DNA from: an uncultured Lachnospiraceae bacterium
GTDB lineage: Bacteria; Bacillota_A; Clostridia; Lachnospirales; Lachnospiraceae
DNA length: 21,418 nt
Assembly (NCBI GenBank): GCA_947177885.1
Contig: CAMWWF010000009.1
Span: 1 to 21,418, forward strand
Direction: 5' to 3'
The position numbers and the translations under genes were made by a program. The notes under the pieces were generated by a model. The model was given only the letters and a program-made list of their open reading frames with translations. It was not told the origin of the DNA and searched no databases. Shown one piece after another: positions 7,560 through 16,215 of the stretch (the stretch's first letter is position 1; each line of letters begins with the position of its first letter).

Positions 7560-9260
7560 TCAGGGCAATAACATTTCCATTCCCACGTTCAGCACGATCA
7601 CAGCCATGGAGTAAAGGATGGGCAATGCCACCATCAGCTTTTTACAGCCATTCCCCAAGATTACATTTTTTGACGATACCGCCTTTTGTATTTCGGTTAC
7701 CGCTGCCGCTATTATCAGAAAGCCGATATAAACCGCGCACATAACATAGCGCACATTCATAGAACATACATGTGTGTATTTAAAACAGAATTTAATGTAA
7801 AAATACAAGCTGGCCACGGCCGCAGTCAGCATAAAGATCTTATGTGTCCGCCTGCCGTCTCTGCAGAAACACCACACCGCGAACAAAAGCGGCATGAGTA
7901 TGAACAGCACTATATTGATCCAGAAAATACATGTACCCGCCACTTGAGTCAGCCGGCTTTCCAGATAATAATGACTGTTCCCGAAAGTCGCATACTTGAC
8001 CAGGGATACCGGAATATTATAATCCGCAACCCCGTTGATCTGGTCATCACGTATGGTCAGAAACTCAAAAGCATTCTCAAACCGAAAGAGACGCGACCAT
8101 TTATCATACATGCCGATAAATTGCATTGCATCCTCATCAAAGGAAACCACATACCCGAACGGCATCTGGTATCTGATCCGGCAATAGACGGGATACCACA
8201 GGCCAAGCGGCAGCGCTGCCAGTCCGAAACAGACAAACTGTTTCAGATACGCCGTCCACTTTTCCCGATCCTTCCATACGCGGCACAACATCAGAACCGC
8301 CATTGCTGGCGCGATCACCACTGCCGATAATTTTGTCATCATGGCGGCGCCAATACAGACCGCCATGATAACGATTCCTTTCATATCAGGCTTCTCATAC
8401 CATCTGAACGTATAATAGACACTCATGACCATCAACAGTGTCGTCAACGTGTCATTGTTCAGAGCTCCGCTCATCATAACACTATACGGAAGAAATCCCG
8501 CAAGACATACCGCCACCAGACGTCCCTCGCAGGAAAGCTTCATCTGCTTTCCGATCTTATCGATAAACACGAGCGTCATCATGGAATACATCATGGGCAT
8601 TATCTGCAAAGTCTCATCCACACTCCAAATGATCTCCGGAAGCAGTCCGAAGAATCCATACACCCTCAGAAACACTGCGCTGACGGCATAGTACAGAGGC
8701 GGCTGACAGAATTCAAAAGCCGTCATTGGATTCACATCAGGCAGCCTCCCGTTTGTATAAAGGTGGCAAATATAACCGAGATGACCCTGGCAATCCAGAT
8801 GAAAGGCAGTGATATCGTTCTGAAACAGCAGCCCGTCCGTCATCATCACATAAAATATCCTCACCAGAAATCCTGCAAAGATCACTGTCATGATGACATC
8901 CTCTGTGACTCCCTTTTCTGCTCTCAGCAACAGCAGAAAGGATCCCAGTAAGATCACCGCCACCGCAATGCCCAGGCCCATCCGCAAATGGTCCCCCGCG
9001 TTTTCCATCTGCCGTATCCGGCAGATCCCCTGCATCAGCCCTATCGTGGCAATAACCATTCCGCTGTACCGCAGCACATTCCTGCGATACTCCCATTGTG
9101 TCTTTCGCACCATCAAAAACACATTATAGGCAACGATCAGCGCTGTGATCACGATCAGACGCACAACGGTCAGTTTATAAAGATCGTCCTGCCTGAAAAA
9201 GGCTCCTCCCACAAGTGCCAGAACCGTTGCTGCCGCTAACATTCTATTTTCTCTTTCCAT
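7560..9260 (-). CDS. GT39-like membrane glycosyltransferase
   Basis: 566 aa with about 12-13 membrane segments. The first large outer loop contains ITAFHLDCQGHLGYICHLYT, GRLPDVNPMTAFEFCQPPLY and YYAVSAVFLRV, the H-x-D / QPPLYY pattern typical of the PMT_2 (GT39/ArnT) superfamily. LNNDTLTTLLM and KLSAVVIAPA follow as further family-like blocks. Such enzymes move a sugar from a polyprenyl phosphate to a glycan, lipid or protein on the outer face of the membrane; the actual substrate is unknown. The ribosome-binding site is weak (AAGGGA about 13 bases upstream), so the start might be a few codons off. The gene is first of a two-gene unit. Confidence 0.72.
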   Translation of the reverse strand: MERENRMLAAATVLALVGGAFFRQDDLYKLTVVRLIVITALIVAYNVFLMVRKTQWEYRRNVLRYSGMVIATIGLMQGICRIRQMENAGDHLRMGLGIAVAVILLGSFLLLLRAEKGVTEDVIMTVIFAGFLVRIFYVMMTDGLLFQNDITAFHLDCQGHLGYICHLYTNGRLPDVNPMTAFEFCQPPLYYAVSAVFLRVYGFFGLLPEIIWSVDETLQIMPMMYSMMTLVFIDKIGKQMKLSCEGRLVAVCLAGFLPYSVMMSGALNNDTLTTLLMVMSVYYTFRWYEKPDMKGIVIMAVCIGAAMMTKLSAVVIAPAMAVLMLCRVWKDREKWTAYLKQFVCFGLAALPLGLWYPVYCRIRYQMPFGYVVSFDEDAMQFIGMYDKWSRLFRFENAFEFLTIRDDQINGVADYNIPVSLVKYATFGNSHYYLESRLTQVAGTCIFWINIVLFILMPLLFAVWCFCRDGRRTHKIFMLTAAVASLYFYIKFCFKYTHVCSMNVRYVMCAVYIGFLIIAAAVTEIQKAVSSKNVILGNGCKKLMVALPILYSMAVIVLNVGMEMLLP

Positions 9261-9327
9261 GTCATAACCGTCCCTTATGTATGCGATCAGAAGTTTTGTC
9301 TTGCAAAAATCCTGTCCCTGACTTTGA

Positions 9328-9356
9328 ATTTTATCATTTATTCATCATATGTTCAA
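9328..9356 (-). promoter_or_regulatory. Promoter of the two glycosyltransferase genes
   Basis: On the minus strand, TTGAAC (9356-9351), a 17-base spacer and TAAAAT (9333-9328) lie about 70 bases before the start codon. Confidence 0.75.
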
Positions 9357-9411
9357 CCATATATGCCATAATATCCCATAAAATTTAATCCTTTTATTTT
9401 AGGGCTGATTT

Positions 9412-9420
9412 TGTTATAAT
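9412..9420 (+). promoter_or_regulatory. Extended -10 promoter of pflA
   Basis: TGTTATAAT (9412-9420) is an extended -10 (TGnTATAAT). No good -35 is visible at 17 bases, which the extended element can compensate. Transcription would start about 35 bases before the pflA start codon. Confidence 0.65.
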
Positions 9421-9463
9421 AAAAAAGATGATTGGATGATCATTTCGGAAGGAGATGCCATTT

Positions 9464-10222
9464 ATGCAAGGAAGAATTCATTCATTAGAAAGCTTCGGTA
9501 CCGTAGACGGTCCCGGAACGCGTTTTGTTGTTTTTGTGCAGGGATGCCCCATGCGCTGTGCCTATTGCCATAATCCCGATACCTGGGAAATGAACGGCGG
9601 CACTCTGATGGAACCCTCCTACATCATCGAACAATATGAAAGAAACAGTGCGTTTTACGCTAACGGAGGCGGCCTGACCGTTACCGGCGGGGAACCATTG
9701 ATGCAGATTGATTTCCTGATCGATCTGTTCACTCTGGCAAAACAGCGCAATATTCATACCTGTATCGATTCTTCCGGCATTGCCTACAACCCTGACAATG
9801 CCGCCCAGCGCGAGAAACTGGACAGGCTTATGAGTATGACCGACCTCGTTATGCTGGATATCAAGCATATCGACCCGGAAAAGCATAAGGATCTTACCCG
9901 ACAGCCTAACACCAATATACTGAAATTTGCCGGGTATCTCAACGAAAAGCATGTGGACATGTGGATCCGCCATGTGGTGGTTCCCGGTATCACGGATGAC
10001 GAAAAATACCTCTTTGATCTGGGATACTTTATCGGACAATTCAGCAACCTGAAGGCTCTGGATGTGCTGCCCTATCACACCATGGGCGAATCAAAATACG
10101 AGAAGCTGGGCATGGAATACAGGCTTGCAGGCGTACCCGCCATGGACAAGACATTGCTTTTAGACAAAAAGCAGGCCATTTTAAACGGTATAAAAAAGCG
10201 GCGGGCTGAAAGCGGAAAATAA
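9464..10222 (+). CDS. pflA: Pyruvate formate-lyase activating enzyme (radical SAM)
   Basis: 252 aa. The radical-SAM signature CPMRCAYC (Cys28, Cys32, Cys35) binds the [4Fe-4S] cluster that cleaves S-adenosylmethionine. It follows ESFGTVDGPGTRFVVFVQG, diagnostic of PflA. The SAM-binding block GGGLTVTGGEPLMQ and the later DLVMLDIKHID, RHVVVPGITDDE and DVLPYHTMGESKY complete the family pattern, and the length is normal. It abstracts hydrogen from the radical glycine, here on the separate 80-aa subunit (5489-5731). The start is taken at 9464 because AAGGAG ends 9 bases before it; the ATG at 9455 touches that site. It is separated from the PFL genes by the two glycosyltransferase genes and has its own promoter. 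Confidence 0.96.
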   Translation: MQGRIHSLESFGTVDGPGTRFVVFVQGCPMRCAYCHNPDTWEMNGGTLMEPSYIIEQYERNSAFYANGGGLTVTGGEPLMQIDFLIDLFTLAKQRNIHTCIDSSGIAYNPDNAAQREKLDRLMSMTDLVMLDIKHIDPEKHKDLTRQPNTNILKFAGYLNEKHVDMWIRHVVVPGITDDEKYLFDLGYFIGQFSNLKALDVLPYHTMGESKYEKLGMEYRLAGVPAMDKTLLLDKKQAILNGIKKRRAESGK

Positions 10223-10250
10223 AAGAAGGATAAGTTTTGAGAAATAAAAC

Positions 10251-10279
10251 TTGTATTTGCCTCTCTTTTATATTACAAT
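10251..10279 (+). promoter_or_regulatory. Promoter of the ferredoxin gene
   Basis: TTGTAT (10251-10256), a 17-base spacer and TACAAT (10274-10279). It is followed by AAGGAGG about 8 bases before the ferredoxin start, so the gene need not rely on read-through from pflA. Confidence 0.65.
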
Positions 10280-10330
10280 AGTAGGTACAGTTATTGAACA
10301 TTTCTATCAGATATTAAGGAGGATATTGTT

Positions 10331-10501
10331 ATGGCATATGCAATTGGAGATGCTTGTGTAGCTTGTGGAGCATGTGAGGCTCAGTGCCCTGTTGGCGCTA
10401 TCAGCATGGGAGACGGCAAGTTTGAGATTGATGCTGACAAGTGCATCGACTGCGGTTCCTGCGCAGGCCAGTGCCCTACCGGCGCTATCGCTCAGGCATA
10501 A
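10331..10501 (+). CDS. 2[4Fe-4S] clostridial ferredoxin
   Basis: 56 aa with two C-x2-C-x2-C-x3-C-P motifs: Cys9, 12, 15, 19 and Cys38, 41, 44, 48. This is the standard low-potential electron carrier of clostridial fermentation (pyruvate:ferredoxin oxidoreductase, hydrogenase, Rnf). The halves are clearly repeats of each other (ACVACGACEAQCPVGAI and KCIDCGSCAGQCPTGAI). The gene sits 108 bases after pflA, with a promoter and ribosome-binding site of its own. The neighbourhood suggests it could feed electrons to the activase cluster, but it may simply be a general carrier. Confidence 0.96.
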   Translation: MAYAIGDACVACGACEAQCPVGAISMGDGKFEIDADKCIDCGSCAGQCPTGAIAQA

Positions 10502-10549
10502 TAAAGTGTTTCAGAACGGCACTTGTATTTTCAACATCGTTTTCTAAGG

Positions 10550-10590
10550 AAAAAGCGCTTCAAAAAATGAAGCGCTTTTTCTTTTTTTCT
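10550..10590 (+). terminator. Terminator between the ferredoxin and the MerR-type gene
   Basis: AAAAAGCGCTTCA / TGAAGCGCTTTTT with a short A-rich loop, followed by CTTTTTTTCT. The stem is symmetrical and can end transcription from both sides. The stop codon of the minus-strand MerR-type gene (10560) lies inside it. Confidence 0.9.
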
Positions 10591-11474
10591 GTTTTTTCTT
10601 TGGGATTCTCTCCCAGGATATTATCCTTGGAAATACTTCCTCCGCTGAATTCCAAAAACTCCTTTTCCGTCTCCTGCTCCTTCTTTTCCCTGGCCTTTTC
10701 GCGCAATATTTTTTTCTTTGCTTTCTTGCGCAGCAGCTCGTCCATCTTCTGATAGTGTTCTTCACTGCGCTCCACCAGAAGCTTGTCCCTGGCTTCTTCT
10801 CTTTCCTCCTGCATACGGAATTGATAATCCAGCTCTTTTACCACACTTTCCTTGATCTCCCGGCACAGCTCACTGTTATTTTCCTGAAGAGTCTCCCGAA
10901 TGAGCTGCTGCAGGAGCCATTGCAGCCGCCTGGACTTATCCTCCTTACTGTCAGCCGTTGATATGCCCGTCTCCTTAGTCTCCACAATGTCAATCGGCAT
11001 ATTGGCGGGTTGGATATTCCTGCCGGTTGCCTGTGCCGTATTCTGTGTTCTGCCAGGCGCCACAGGCCGTTCCGCTCCCTGCGCCATGTTCTCTGCCGCA
11101 TTCTGTCTCCTGTCCTGTCTTGCGCTTTGTGCCATATTTTGTCTCATGATCTGATCGGTATTCCATTCGCCGCCTGCACCGCTGCTTTTTCCGGCAGTTT
11201 CACTTTTATCCGTCCCATCTCCGGTTCTTTGTCTGGGTACCAGCATGTCCAGTTTTCCATCCTTCAGAATCATTTTGATTGCCTTCAACTGAAGTCCCCT
11301 TTCTTTCATTCCCTTGATCTGCTTAAACCGTTCCACATCCTCTTCCGTATAATAGCGGTGTCCCAGCTCATTACGTTTGATGGGCAGATGAAGCTCTTCC
11401 TCCCAATAGCGCAGAACATGACTTTCCACTTTTACCTCTTTTGCAGCGTCTGAAATAAACAGATAATTGTCCAT
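10560..11474 (-). CDS. MerR-type DNA-binding protein with long charged coiled-coil tail
   Basis: 304 aa from ATG 11474, fixed by AAAGGAG about 6 bases upstream. The N-terminal helix-turn-helix domain (about 4-70: YLFISDAAKEVKVESHVLRY, then GHRYYTEEDVERFKQIKGM) is of the MerR kind. A low-complexity N/Q/A/R-rich linker (about 80-170, with repeated NMAQ and RQN) follows, then a highly charged, probably coiled-coil tail (about 180-290). There is no effector-binding domain. A MerR head plus a coiled coil next to dnaB resembles chromosome-anchoring or segregation proteins such as RacA, rather than a classical stress regulator. That is inference; the target is unknown. It is downstream of dnaB, after a terminator. 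Confidence 0.75.
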   Translation of the reverse strand: MDNYLFISDAAKEVKVESHVLRYWEEELHLPIKRNELGHRYYTEEDVERFKQIKGMKERGLQLKAIKMILKDGKLDMLVPRQRTGDGTDKSETAGKSSGAGGEWNTDQIMRQNMAQSARQDRRQNAAENMAQGAERPVAPGRTQNTAQATGRNIQPANMPIDIVETKETGISTADSKEDKSRRLQWLLQQLIRETLQENNSELCREIKESVVKELDYQFRMQEEREEARDKLLVERSEEHYQKMDELLRKKAKKKILREKAREKKEQETEKEFLEFSGGSISKDNILGENPKEKTEKKKKRFIF

Positions 11475-11622
11475 ATGATCTCCTTTCCTGTTCCGGTTCC
11501 GCATCCGTCCCGCATCACCAATAGCCGGCAGAACAATTTCCGTTCCGAATTCATGTCCGGTAACTGTTCCTGTGCCGTCAGACATACTATGCTGTTCGGG
11601 CCGATACTGTTTTGGATTCTCT

Positions 11623-11681
11623 GAAAAAGAAAGAGAACCAACAATCTCAATTGTAACAATCCTGATTGTTCATTCTCTTTC
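11623..11681 (-). terminator. Terminator of dnaB
   Basis: On the minus strand, GAAAGAGAA pairs with TTCTCTTTC and the inner ACAATC pairs with GATTGT, followed by TTTTTCAG. It starts ten bases after the dnaB stop codon. Confidence 0.8.
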
Positions 11682-11690
11682 GTAGGTTAC

Positions 11691-13046
11691 TTATGTATAT
11701 TCTCTTCTGGAATGCTCCAGATTTGCAAACTTGGTATATTCGGGCAGCCATGCCAGCTCCACCGTGCCGATAGGACCGTTTCTCTGCTTGGCAATAATCA
11801 CTTCCGAAATACCCTTTCTGTCTGTGTCATGGTTATAATAATCGTCCCGGTACAGGAACATTACCACGTCCGCGTCCTGCTCGATCGCTCCCGACTCACG
11901 CAGGTCGGAAAGCATGGGTCTGTGATCCGGTCTCTGTTCCACCGCCCGGGAAAGCTGCGACAAGGCCACCACAGGAACATTCAATTCCCTGGCAAGCGCC
12001 TTCAGGGACCTGGAGATATCCGATATCTCCTGCTGTCTGGATTCGCTGCGGCCGCTGCCTGACATCAGCTGCAGATAGTCGATCATAATAATGGACAGAT
12101 CATGTTCCAGCTTATATTTCCTGCATTTGGATCGAAGCTCCGCAATGGAGATACCGGGAGTATCGTCAATGATCAGCTTTGACTTGCCGATGGTACCCGC
12201 ACTCTCGATCAGCCTCTCCCACTCCTGATCGTTCAACTGGCCTGTACGGAGCTTCTGGGCGTCCACATTGGACTCCAGGGAGAACATACGGTTTACCAGC
12301 TGTTCCTTACTCATTTCCAGGCTGAACAGCGCCACTGTCAGATTCTTTTTAAAAGCCATATATTGCGCTAAATTAAGTTCAAACGCCGTCTTGCCCATGG
12401 AAGGACGGGCTGCAACCAGAATCAGATCGGAAGGCTGCATACCTGCCGTGCGGTAGTCCAGATCGATAAATCCGGTGGGAATACCGGTTACACTCCCCTT
12501 GTTCTTTGCTGCTGTTTCTATCTTGTCCATGGCATTCATCACAATCTGCCGGACAGGAACAAAGTTGTCCGTTGTGCGCTTCTGAACAAGCTGGAATACT
12601 CTCTTTTCCGTGTCCTCCAGAATGTATTCCAGGCTTTCCTTTCCCACATAGCAGGTATTGGCTATCTCTTCATTCAGTCGGATCAGCTTGCGCAGCGTGG
12701 ATTTCTCCGACACAATGTTTGCATAATATTTAATATTTGCCGATGTGGGAACGGCTGTGATCAAATCCCTGACAAACTCCAGGCTGCTGACCTCGGGAGG
12801 CACATCCTTCTCCTTCAGCTTATTCTGCAATGTTACCAGATCCACAGGGCTGTTGCTGTCATGCAGCTCGACCATCGTCTCGAAAAGGATCCCATACTGC
12901 CTGTTATAAAAGTCTTCTCCAGTGATCAACTCGGAAGCCACCACAATCGCTTCTTTATCCATGATCATGGAGCCGATGACAGACTGCTCCGCTTCCACAC
13001 TGTGGGGCAGTATTCTTTTCAGTACATTCTCTTCCATTGCCGGCAT
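11691..13046 (-). CDS. dnaB: Replicative DNA helicase DnaB
   Basis: 451 aa, normal DnaB length. The N-terminal domain (about 8-110, starting LPHSVEAEQSVIGSMIMD) binds primase. The RecA-like helicase domain has Walker A AARPSMGKT (212-220) and Walker B SIIMIDYLQLMSG (318-330). Later family blocks are QQEISDISRSLKALARELN, LSQLSRAVEQR and SDLRESGAIEQDADVVMFLY. It forms the hexamer that unwinds DNA at the replication fork. It follows rplI closely (start 12 bases after the rplI stop) with GAGG about 9 bases upstream, the usual Firmicutes order. In Bacillus this gene is called dnaC. Confidence 0.97.
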   Translation of the reverse strand: MPAMEENVLKRILPHSVEAEQSVIGSMIMDKEAIVVASELITGEDFYNRQYGILFETMVELHDSNSPVDLVTLQNKLKEKDVPPEVSSLEFVRDLITAVPTSANIKYYANIVSEKSTLRKLIRLNEEIANTCYVGKESLEYILEDTEKRVFQLVQKRTTDNFVPVRQIVMNAMDKIETAAKNKGSVTGIPTGFIDLDYRTAGMQPSDLILVAARPSMGKTAFELNLAQYMAFKKNLTVALFSLEMSKEQLVNRMFSLESNVDAQKLRTGQLNDQEWERLIESAGTIGKSKLIIDDTPGISIAELRSKCRKYKLEHDLSIIMIDYLQLMSGSGRSESRQQEISDISRSLKALARELNVPVVALSQLSRAVEQRPDHRPMLSDLRESGAIEQDADVVMFLYRDDYYNHDTDRKGISEVIIAKQRNGPIGTVELAWLPEYTKFANLEHSRREYT

Positions 13047-13058
13047 CTATTCTGTCCT

Positions 13059-13505
13059 CTATGCCTCTGTCACTTTTACCGTAAGCTTTCCTGTTACCTG
13101 GGGATGCAGCTTTATTGCCACCTCATAAGAGCCAAAAGCCTTCAAACTCTCCGGCAGCTGGATCTTCTTCTTATCCAGCTCGATATGATGCTGTTCTTTG
13201 CAGGCTGCCGCAATCTCCTTGGAAGACACCGAGCCGAAAGCTCTGCCGCCCTCACCAGCCTTCATCTGAACCACCACCTGCTTTTCTTCCAAAAGGGCCG
13301 CAAGCGCTTTCGCCGCGTCCAGCTGCTCCTGCGCGATCTTATCATTGTTTGCTTTCTGTAATTTCAGATCGTTCATATTCTTAGGGGTAGCCTCCACGCC
13401 AAGCTTTTTAGGCAGGATATAATTCCTCGCATAGCCTTCACTGACTTCTATCACATCGCCTTTCCTGCCCAGCTTTTTCTCGTCCTGTAATAAAATTATC
13501 TTCAT
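13059..13505 (-). CDS. rplI: 50S ribosomal protein bL9
   Basis: 148 aa. MKIILLQDEKKLGRKGDVIE, then GYARNYILPKKLG is the conserved rRNA-binding N-domain. A long helix (about 45-80) connects to a C-domain ending HPQVTGKLTVKVTEA. The start is set by AAAGGGG 8 bases upstream; the frame stays open further upstream but without a site. It is co-transcribed with gdpP and dnaB. The 164-base gap to gdpP holds a GC-rich palindrome (GCCGCCGGCGGC, about 13560-13573). Confidence 0.97.
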   Translation of the reverse strand: MKIILLQDEKKLGRKGDVIEVSEGYARNYILPKKLGVEATPKNMNDLKLQKANNDKIAQEQLDAAKALAALLEEKQVVVQMKAGEGGRAFGSVSSKEIAAACKEQHHIELDKKKIQLPESLKAFGSYEVAIKLHPQVTGKLTVKVTEA

Positions 13506-13669
13506 GTGATCAAACCCCTTTCCATATCCTGTCAATTGTAATATTTTCTCTGTCATACCGCCGCCGGCGGCGCATACAATATATAGAAACCTTCCGGACA
13601 TTCATACTTCCCGCAATGCCGCAGCAGCAGACACAGTTCTCTTTACGGGCTTGGATGATCCTTTGATAT

Positions 13670-15721
13670 TCAGATCTCGTGATTCTCCAACATACTGTCG
13701 ATAGTCTGCTTCAGGGCTCCGATCGCTTCGATGATACCCACGCCATCCATCTGGCAGGCTGCAATGTTCATGTGGCCGCCGCCGCCCATCCGTTCCATAA
13801 TGATCTGCACATTGACCTCATCAATAGAACGGGCACTGACATAAATCTTTCCCTGATAATCCGTCAGGACAAAACTTGCCTTGATCCCTTTTATATTCAA
13901 CAGCTCATTTGCCGCCTGCGCGCCGATCACGGTGGGGCTGGGCAAATCCTCTGCGGAGCAAATGGAAATGGCAAAACTCTGCTTGTAAATTTCCGCCTGG
14001 CTGACCGCATCCGCCTTTGCCTTATACTCCAACGCATCCTCTCTGAAAAGCTTTCGCACACGGGTCACATCCGCTCCGTTACGCCGCAGGAAAGCTGCCG
14101 CTTCAAAGGTACGCACCCCTGTCTTGGTCACAAAGTTGTTTGTGTCGATCATAATGCCTGAATACATACAATCCGCCTCTTCCGGGTGGATCTTGATATT
14201 ATCATAAGTATACTGCAGAATCTCGGATACCATCTCACAGGAGGAAGACGCATATGGTTCCACATAGGAGAGTGTTGCATTTTCAATGGTCTCCGTTCCC
14301 TGCCTGTGATGATCCAAAACCACCACTGACTTGCAGAACCGCAGCAGCTCAGGACATTCCGTCAGGGTGGGCTTATTGACATCCACCACCACCAGAACCG
14401 CGTTGCTGTTTGCCGCTTCGATCGCCTGCTGATTCCCTATGATCATGTCCTCTTCATATTCAGGATTATTCTTGAACAGATCCACCATCGGCTGGATAGC
14501 CGGTGTAATTTCGTTAAGTACGATATGGACCTTACGTCCCAGTGTCTGGGCGATCCGATAGATACCCACAACGGCACCAAAGCTGTCGGCGTCAGGCATG
14601 CGATGCCCCATTACCAATACCATATCCTTACTGGTGATGATTTCCCGAAGGGCATGGGCCTTCACACGGGCCTTCACACGAGTATTCTTTTCCACCTGCT
14701 GGCTCTTGCCGCCATAATAAGTGACGCTCTCGGGGGTCTTGATAACAGCCTGATCCCCGCCGCGCCCCAGTGCCAGATCAATGGCATTTCTTGCAAACTC
14801 ATAATTCTGCGCATATGTCAGTCCATCCAGACCTACGCCGATGCTGATGGTCACCGCCATCTCATTGCCGATATTTACGGTTTTGACCTCTTCCAGAAGA
14901 TCAAAGCGGGTCTCCTGAAGCCTGGCTATGGCCTTCTTCCGCAGGATTACCAGATACTTGTCCTTCTCGAGCTTCTTACTGATGCCGTCCAGGGCGGAAA
15001 TATATTTGTTCACCTTACGGTCGATCAACGCGATCAGCAGAGAGCGGCGCACCTCTTCCACGCTCTCAAGCGCCTCCTCATAATTATCCAGATAGATCAT
15101 TCCCACCGCAAGACTCTGATCATCTATCTCCTGCAATGCAATATGAAGCGCCGTCTCGTCATACAGATACAATGCGATCAGATATCCGTCATAATCCTGC
15201 GCATCGATCATATCACTGTGTTCTGCCATTTCCTTCAGGGAAATCTTCTTGAACTTGGCTATAAATTCATTGCCCTCATACTCCAGTTCGTACTGCGCTT
15301 CATCCACTCCCGTATCATCTGGCAGCCTGTCCCTGGTAATGGAGGGAAACAGCGCCGTGATGGATTTCCGAAATCCTTTCGGCTGATGTACCACCGTCTC
15401 AAACGCAATATTGGTCCAGATCACCTTTCCCCCATCGTCCAACAGTGCATATGGCAGATCCATGTCCCGCAGGAGCTTCCTCTGTATCTGCCCATACTCC
15501 GTGGCAAAGCTGACAAGCTCATTCATGATAATAGGCTTATTGTAAAAGTAATGGGATAATGTGATCGCAAAATACAGGATACAAAATCCGGCCAGCAGCA
15601 TACCGGCACGCAGATCGATCAAAAACATCGCTGCATCTATGGCAAGCATTAGAATGCCAAGATATATGCTGAACTGTATATAAGTTTTAATACGACCCTT
15701 TAACTTAATCCTCTTCTTCAT
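13670..15721 (-). CDS. gdpP: Cyclic-di-AMP phosphodiesterase GdpP
   Basis: 683 aa. Two membrane helices (about 13-35 and 38-60) lead to a PAS-like domain (about 75-150), a degenerate GGDEF-like domain (about 175-330; the motif reads LALGRGGDQA instead of GGDEF) and a DHH-DHHA1 phosphodiesterase. Metal ligands visible in the DHH part are His373, Asp377 and Asp379 (GHRMPDADS), Asp447 (DVNKP) and Asp470-His471-His472 (LDHHRQG). GGGGHMNIAACQMDG near the C-terminus is the DHHA1 glycine motif. It hydrolyses c-di-AMP to pApA and so controls potassium, turgor and cell-wall responses. Position before rplI-dnaB is the standard one. The start has GAGGT 7 bases upstream. Confidence 0.96.
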   Translation of the reverse strand: MKKRIKLKGRIKTYIQFSIYLGILMLAIDAAMFLIDLRAGMLLAGFCILYFAITLSHYFYNKPIIMNELVSFATEYGQIQRKLLRDMDLPYALLDDGGKVIWTNIAFETVVHQPKGFRKSITALFPSITRDRLPDDTGVDEAQYELEYEGNEFIAKFKKISLKEMAEHSDMIDAQDYDGYLIALYLYDETALHIALQEIDDQSLAVGMIYLDNYEEALESVEEVRRSLLIALIDRKVNKYISALDGISKKLEKDKYLVILRKKAIARLQETRFDLLEEVKTVNIGNEMAVTISIGVGLDGLTYAQNYEFARNAIDLALGRGGDQAVIKTPESVTYYGGKSQQVEKNTRVKARVKAHALREIITSKDMVLVMGHRMPDADSFGAVVGIYRIAQTLGRKVHIVLNEITPAIQPMVDLFKNNPEYEEDMIIGNQQAIEAANSNAVLVVVDVNKPTLTECPELLRFCKSVVVLDHHRQGTETIENATLSYVEPYASSSCEMVSEILQYTYDNIKIHPEEADCMYSGIMIDTNNFVTKTGVRTFEAAAFLRRNGADVTRVRKLFREDALEYKAKADAVSQAEIYKQSFAISICSAEDLPSPTVIGAQAANELLNIKGIKASFVLTDYQGKIYVSARSIDEVNVQIIMERMGGGGHMNIAACQMDGVGIIEAIGALKQTIDSMLENHEI

Positions 15722-15794
15722 TCGGTATACCTCGCAGCACAGACCTGCAACTGAAAGATCTCCGATCTCTCAATTTAATCTGCCCTTATCGTCC

Positions 15795-15826
15795 ATTTTA
15801 ACATATTCCCATTCACTATGCCACAA
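15795..15826 (-). promoter_or_regulatory. Probable promoter of gdpP-rplI-dnaB
   Basis: On the minus strand, TGTTAAAAT is an extended -10 (TAAAAT at 15800-15795). TTGTGG (15826-15821) is a possible -35, though the spacing of 20 is longer than usual. Confidence 0.45.
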
Positions 15827-15873
15827 TTTAATTTGTCGAATGACGAAATGTTTTGCCGAAAAACCGGGAAAGA

Positions 15874-15904
15874 AATAAAAAGCCCCGGCTTTTCAGCCGG
15901 AGCT
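15874..15904 (-). terminator. Terminator of the rpsF-ssb-rpsR unit
   Basis: On the minus strand, GCTCCGGCT-GAAA-AGCCGGGGC followed by TTTTTATTTC, shortly after the rpsR stop codon. This separates the ribosomal unit from gdpP. Confidence 0.9.
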
Positions 15905-15922
15905 CCCACATCCAATTTCTGA

Positions 15923-16186
15923 TCAATCCTGAACATAAGGCATCAATGCAACATGACGTGCTCTCTTGATAGCTGCTGTCAATGCTCTCTGATGCTTAGC
16001 ACAGTTGCCGGTGATACGGCGGGGAAGAATCTTGCCTCTCTCGGATACGTATCTCTTCAGCTTGTTGGTGTCTTTGTAATCAATTACATTATCCTTACCA
16101 CAGAATACACAGACTTTCTTTCTTCTGCGGACTCCGCCTTTTTTCCTCACGGGAGAATCGGGTTTCTCTGCTTTATTGTAAGCCAT
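15923..16186 (-). CDS. rpsR: 30S ribosomal protein bS18
   Basis: 87 aa. The core [19 protein letters not shown] and [20 protein letters not shown] is the bS18 signature. It keeps the zinc-binding (C+) form: Cys26-x2-Cys29 and Cys62-x2-His65. It is last of the rpsF-ssb-rpsR unit, with AGGAGG about 8 bases upstream of the ATG. Confidence 0.98.
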   Translation of the reverse strand: MAYNKAEKPDSPVRKKGGVRRRKKVCVFCGKDNVIDYKDTNKLKRYVSERGKILPRRITGNCAKHQRALTAAIKRARHVALMPYVQD

Positions 16187-16215
16187 GTCAATGCCTCCTA
16201 TCTTGCAAACTCAAC

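Noticed and set aside
14525..15559. Long plus-strand frame opposite gdpP (344 codons)
   Set aside because: Antisense to a well-supported gene; the composition mirrors gdpP codons and no family motif is seen.
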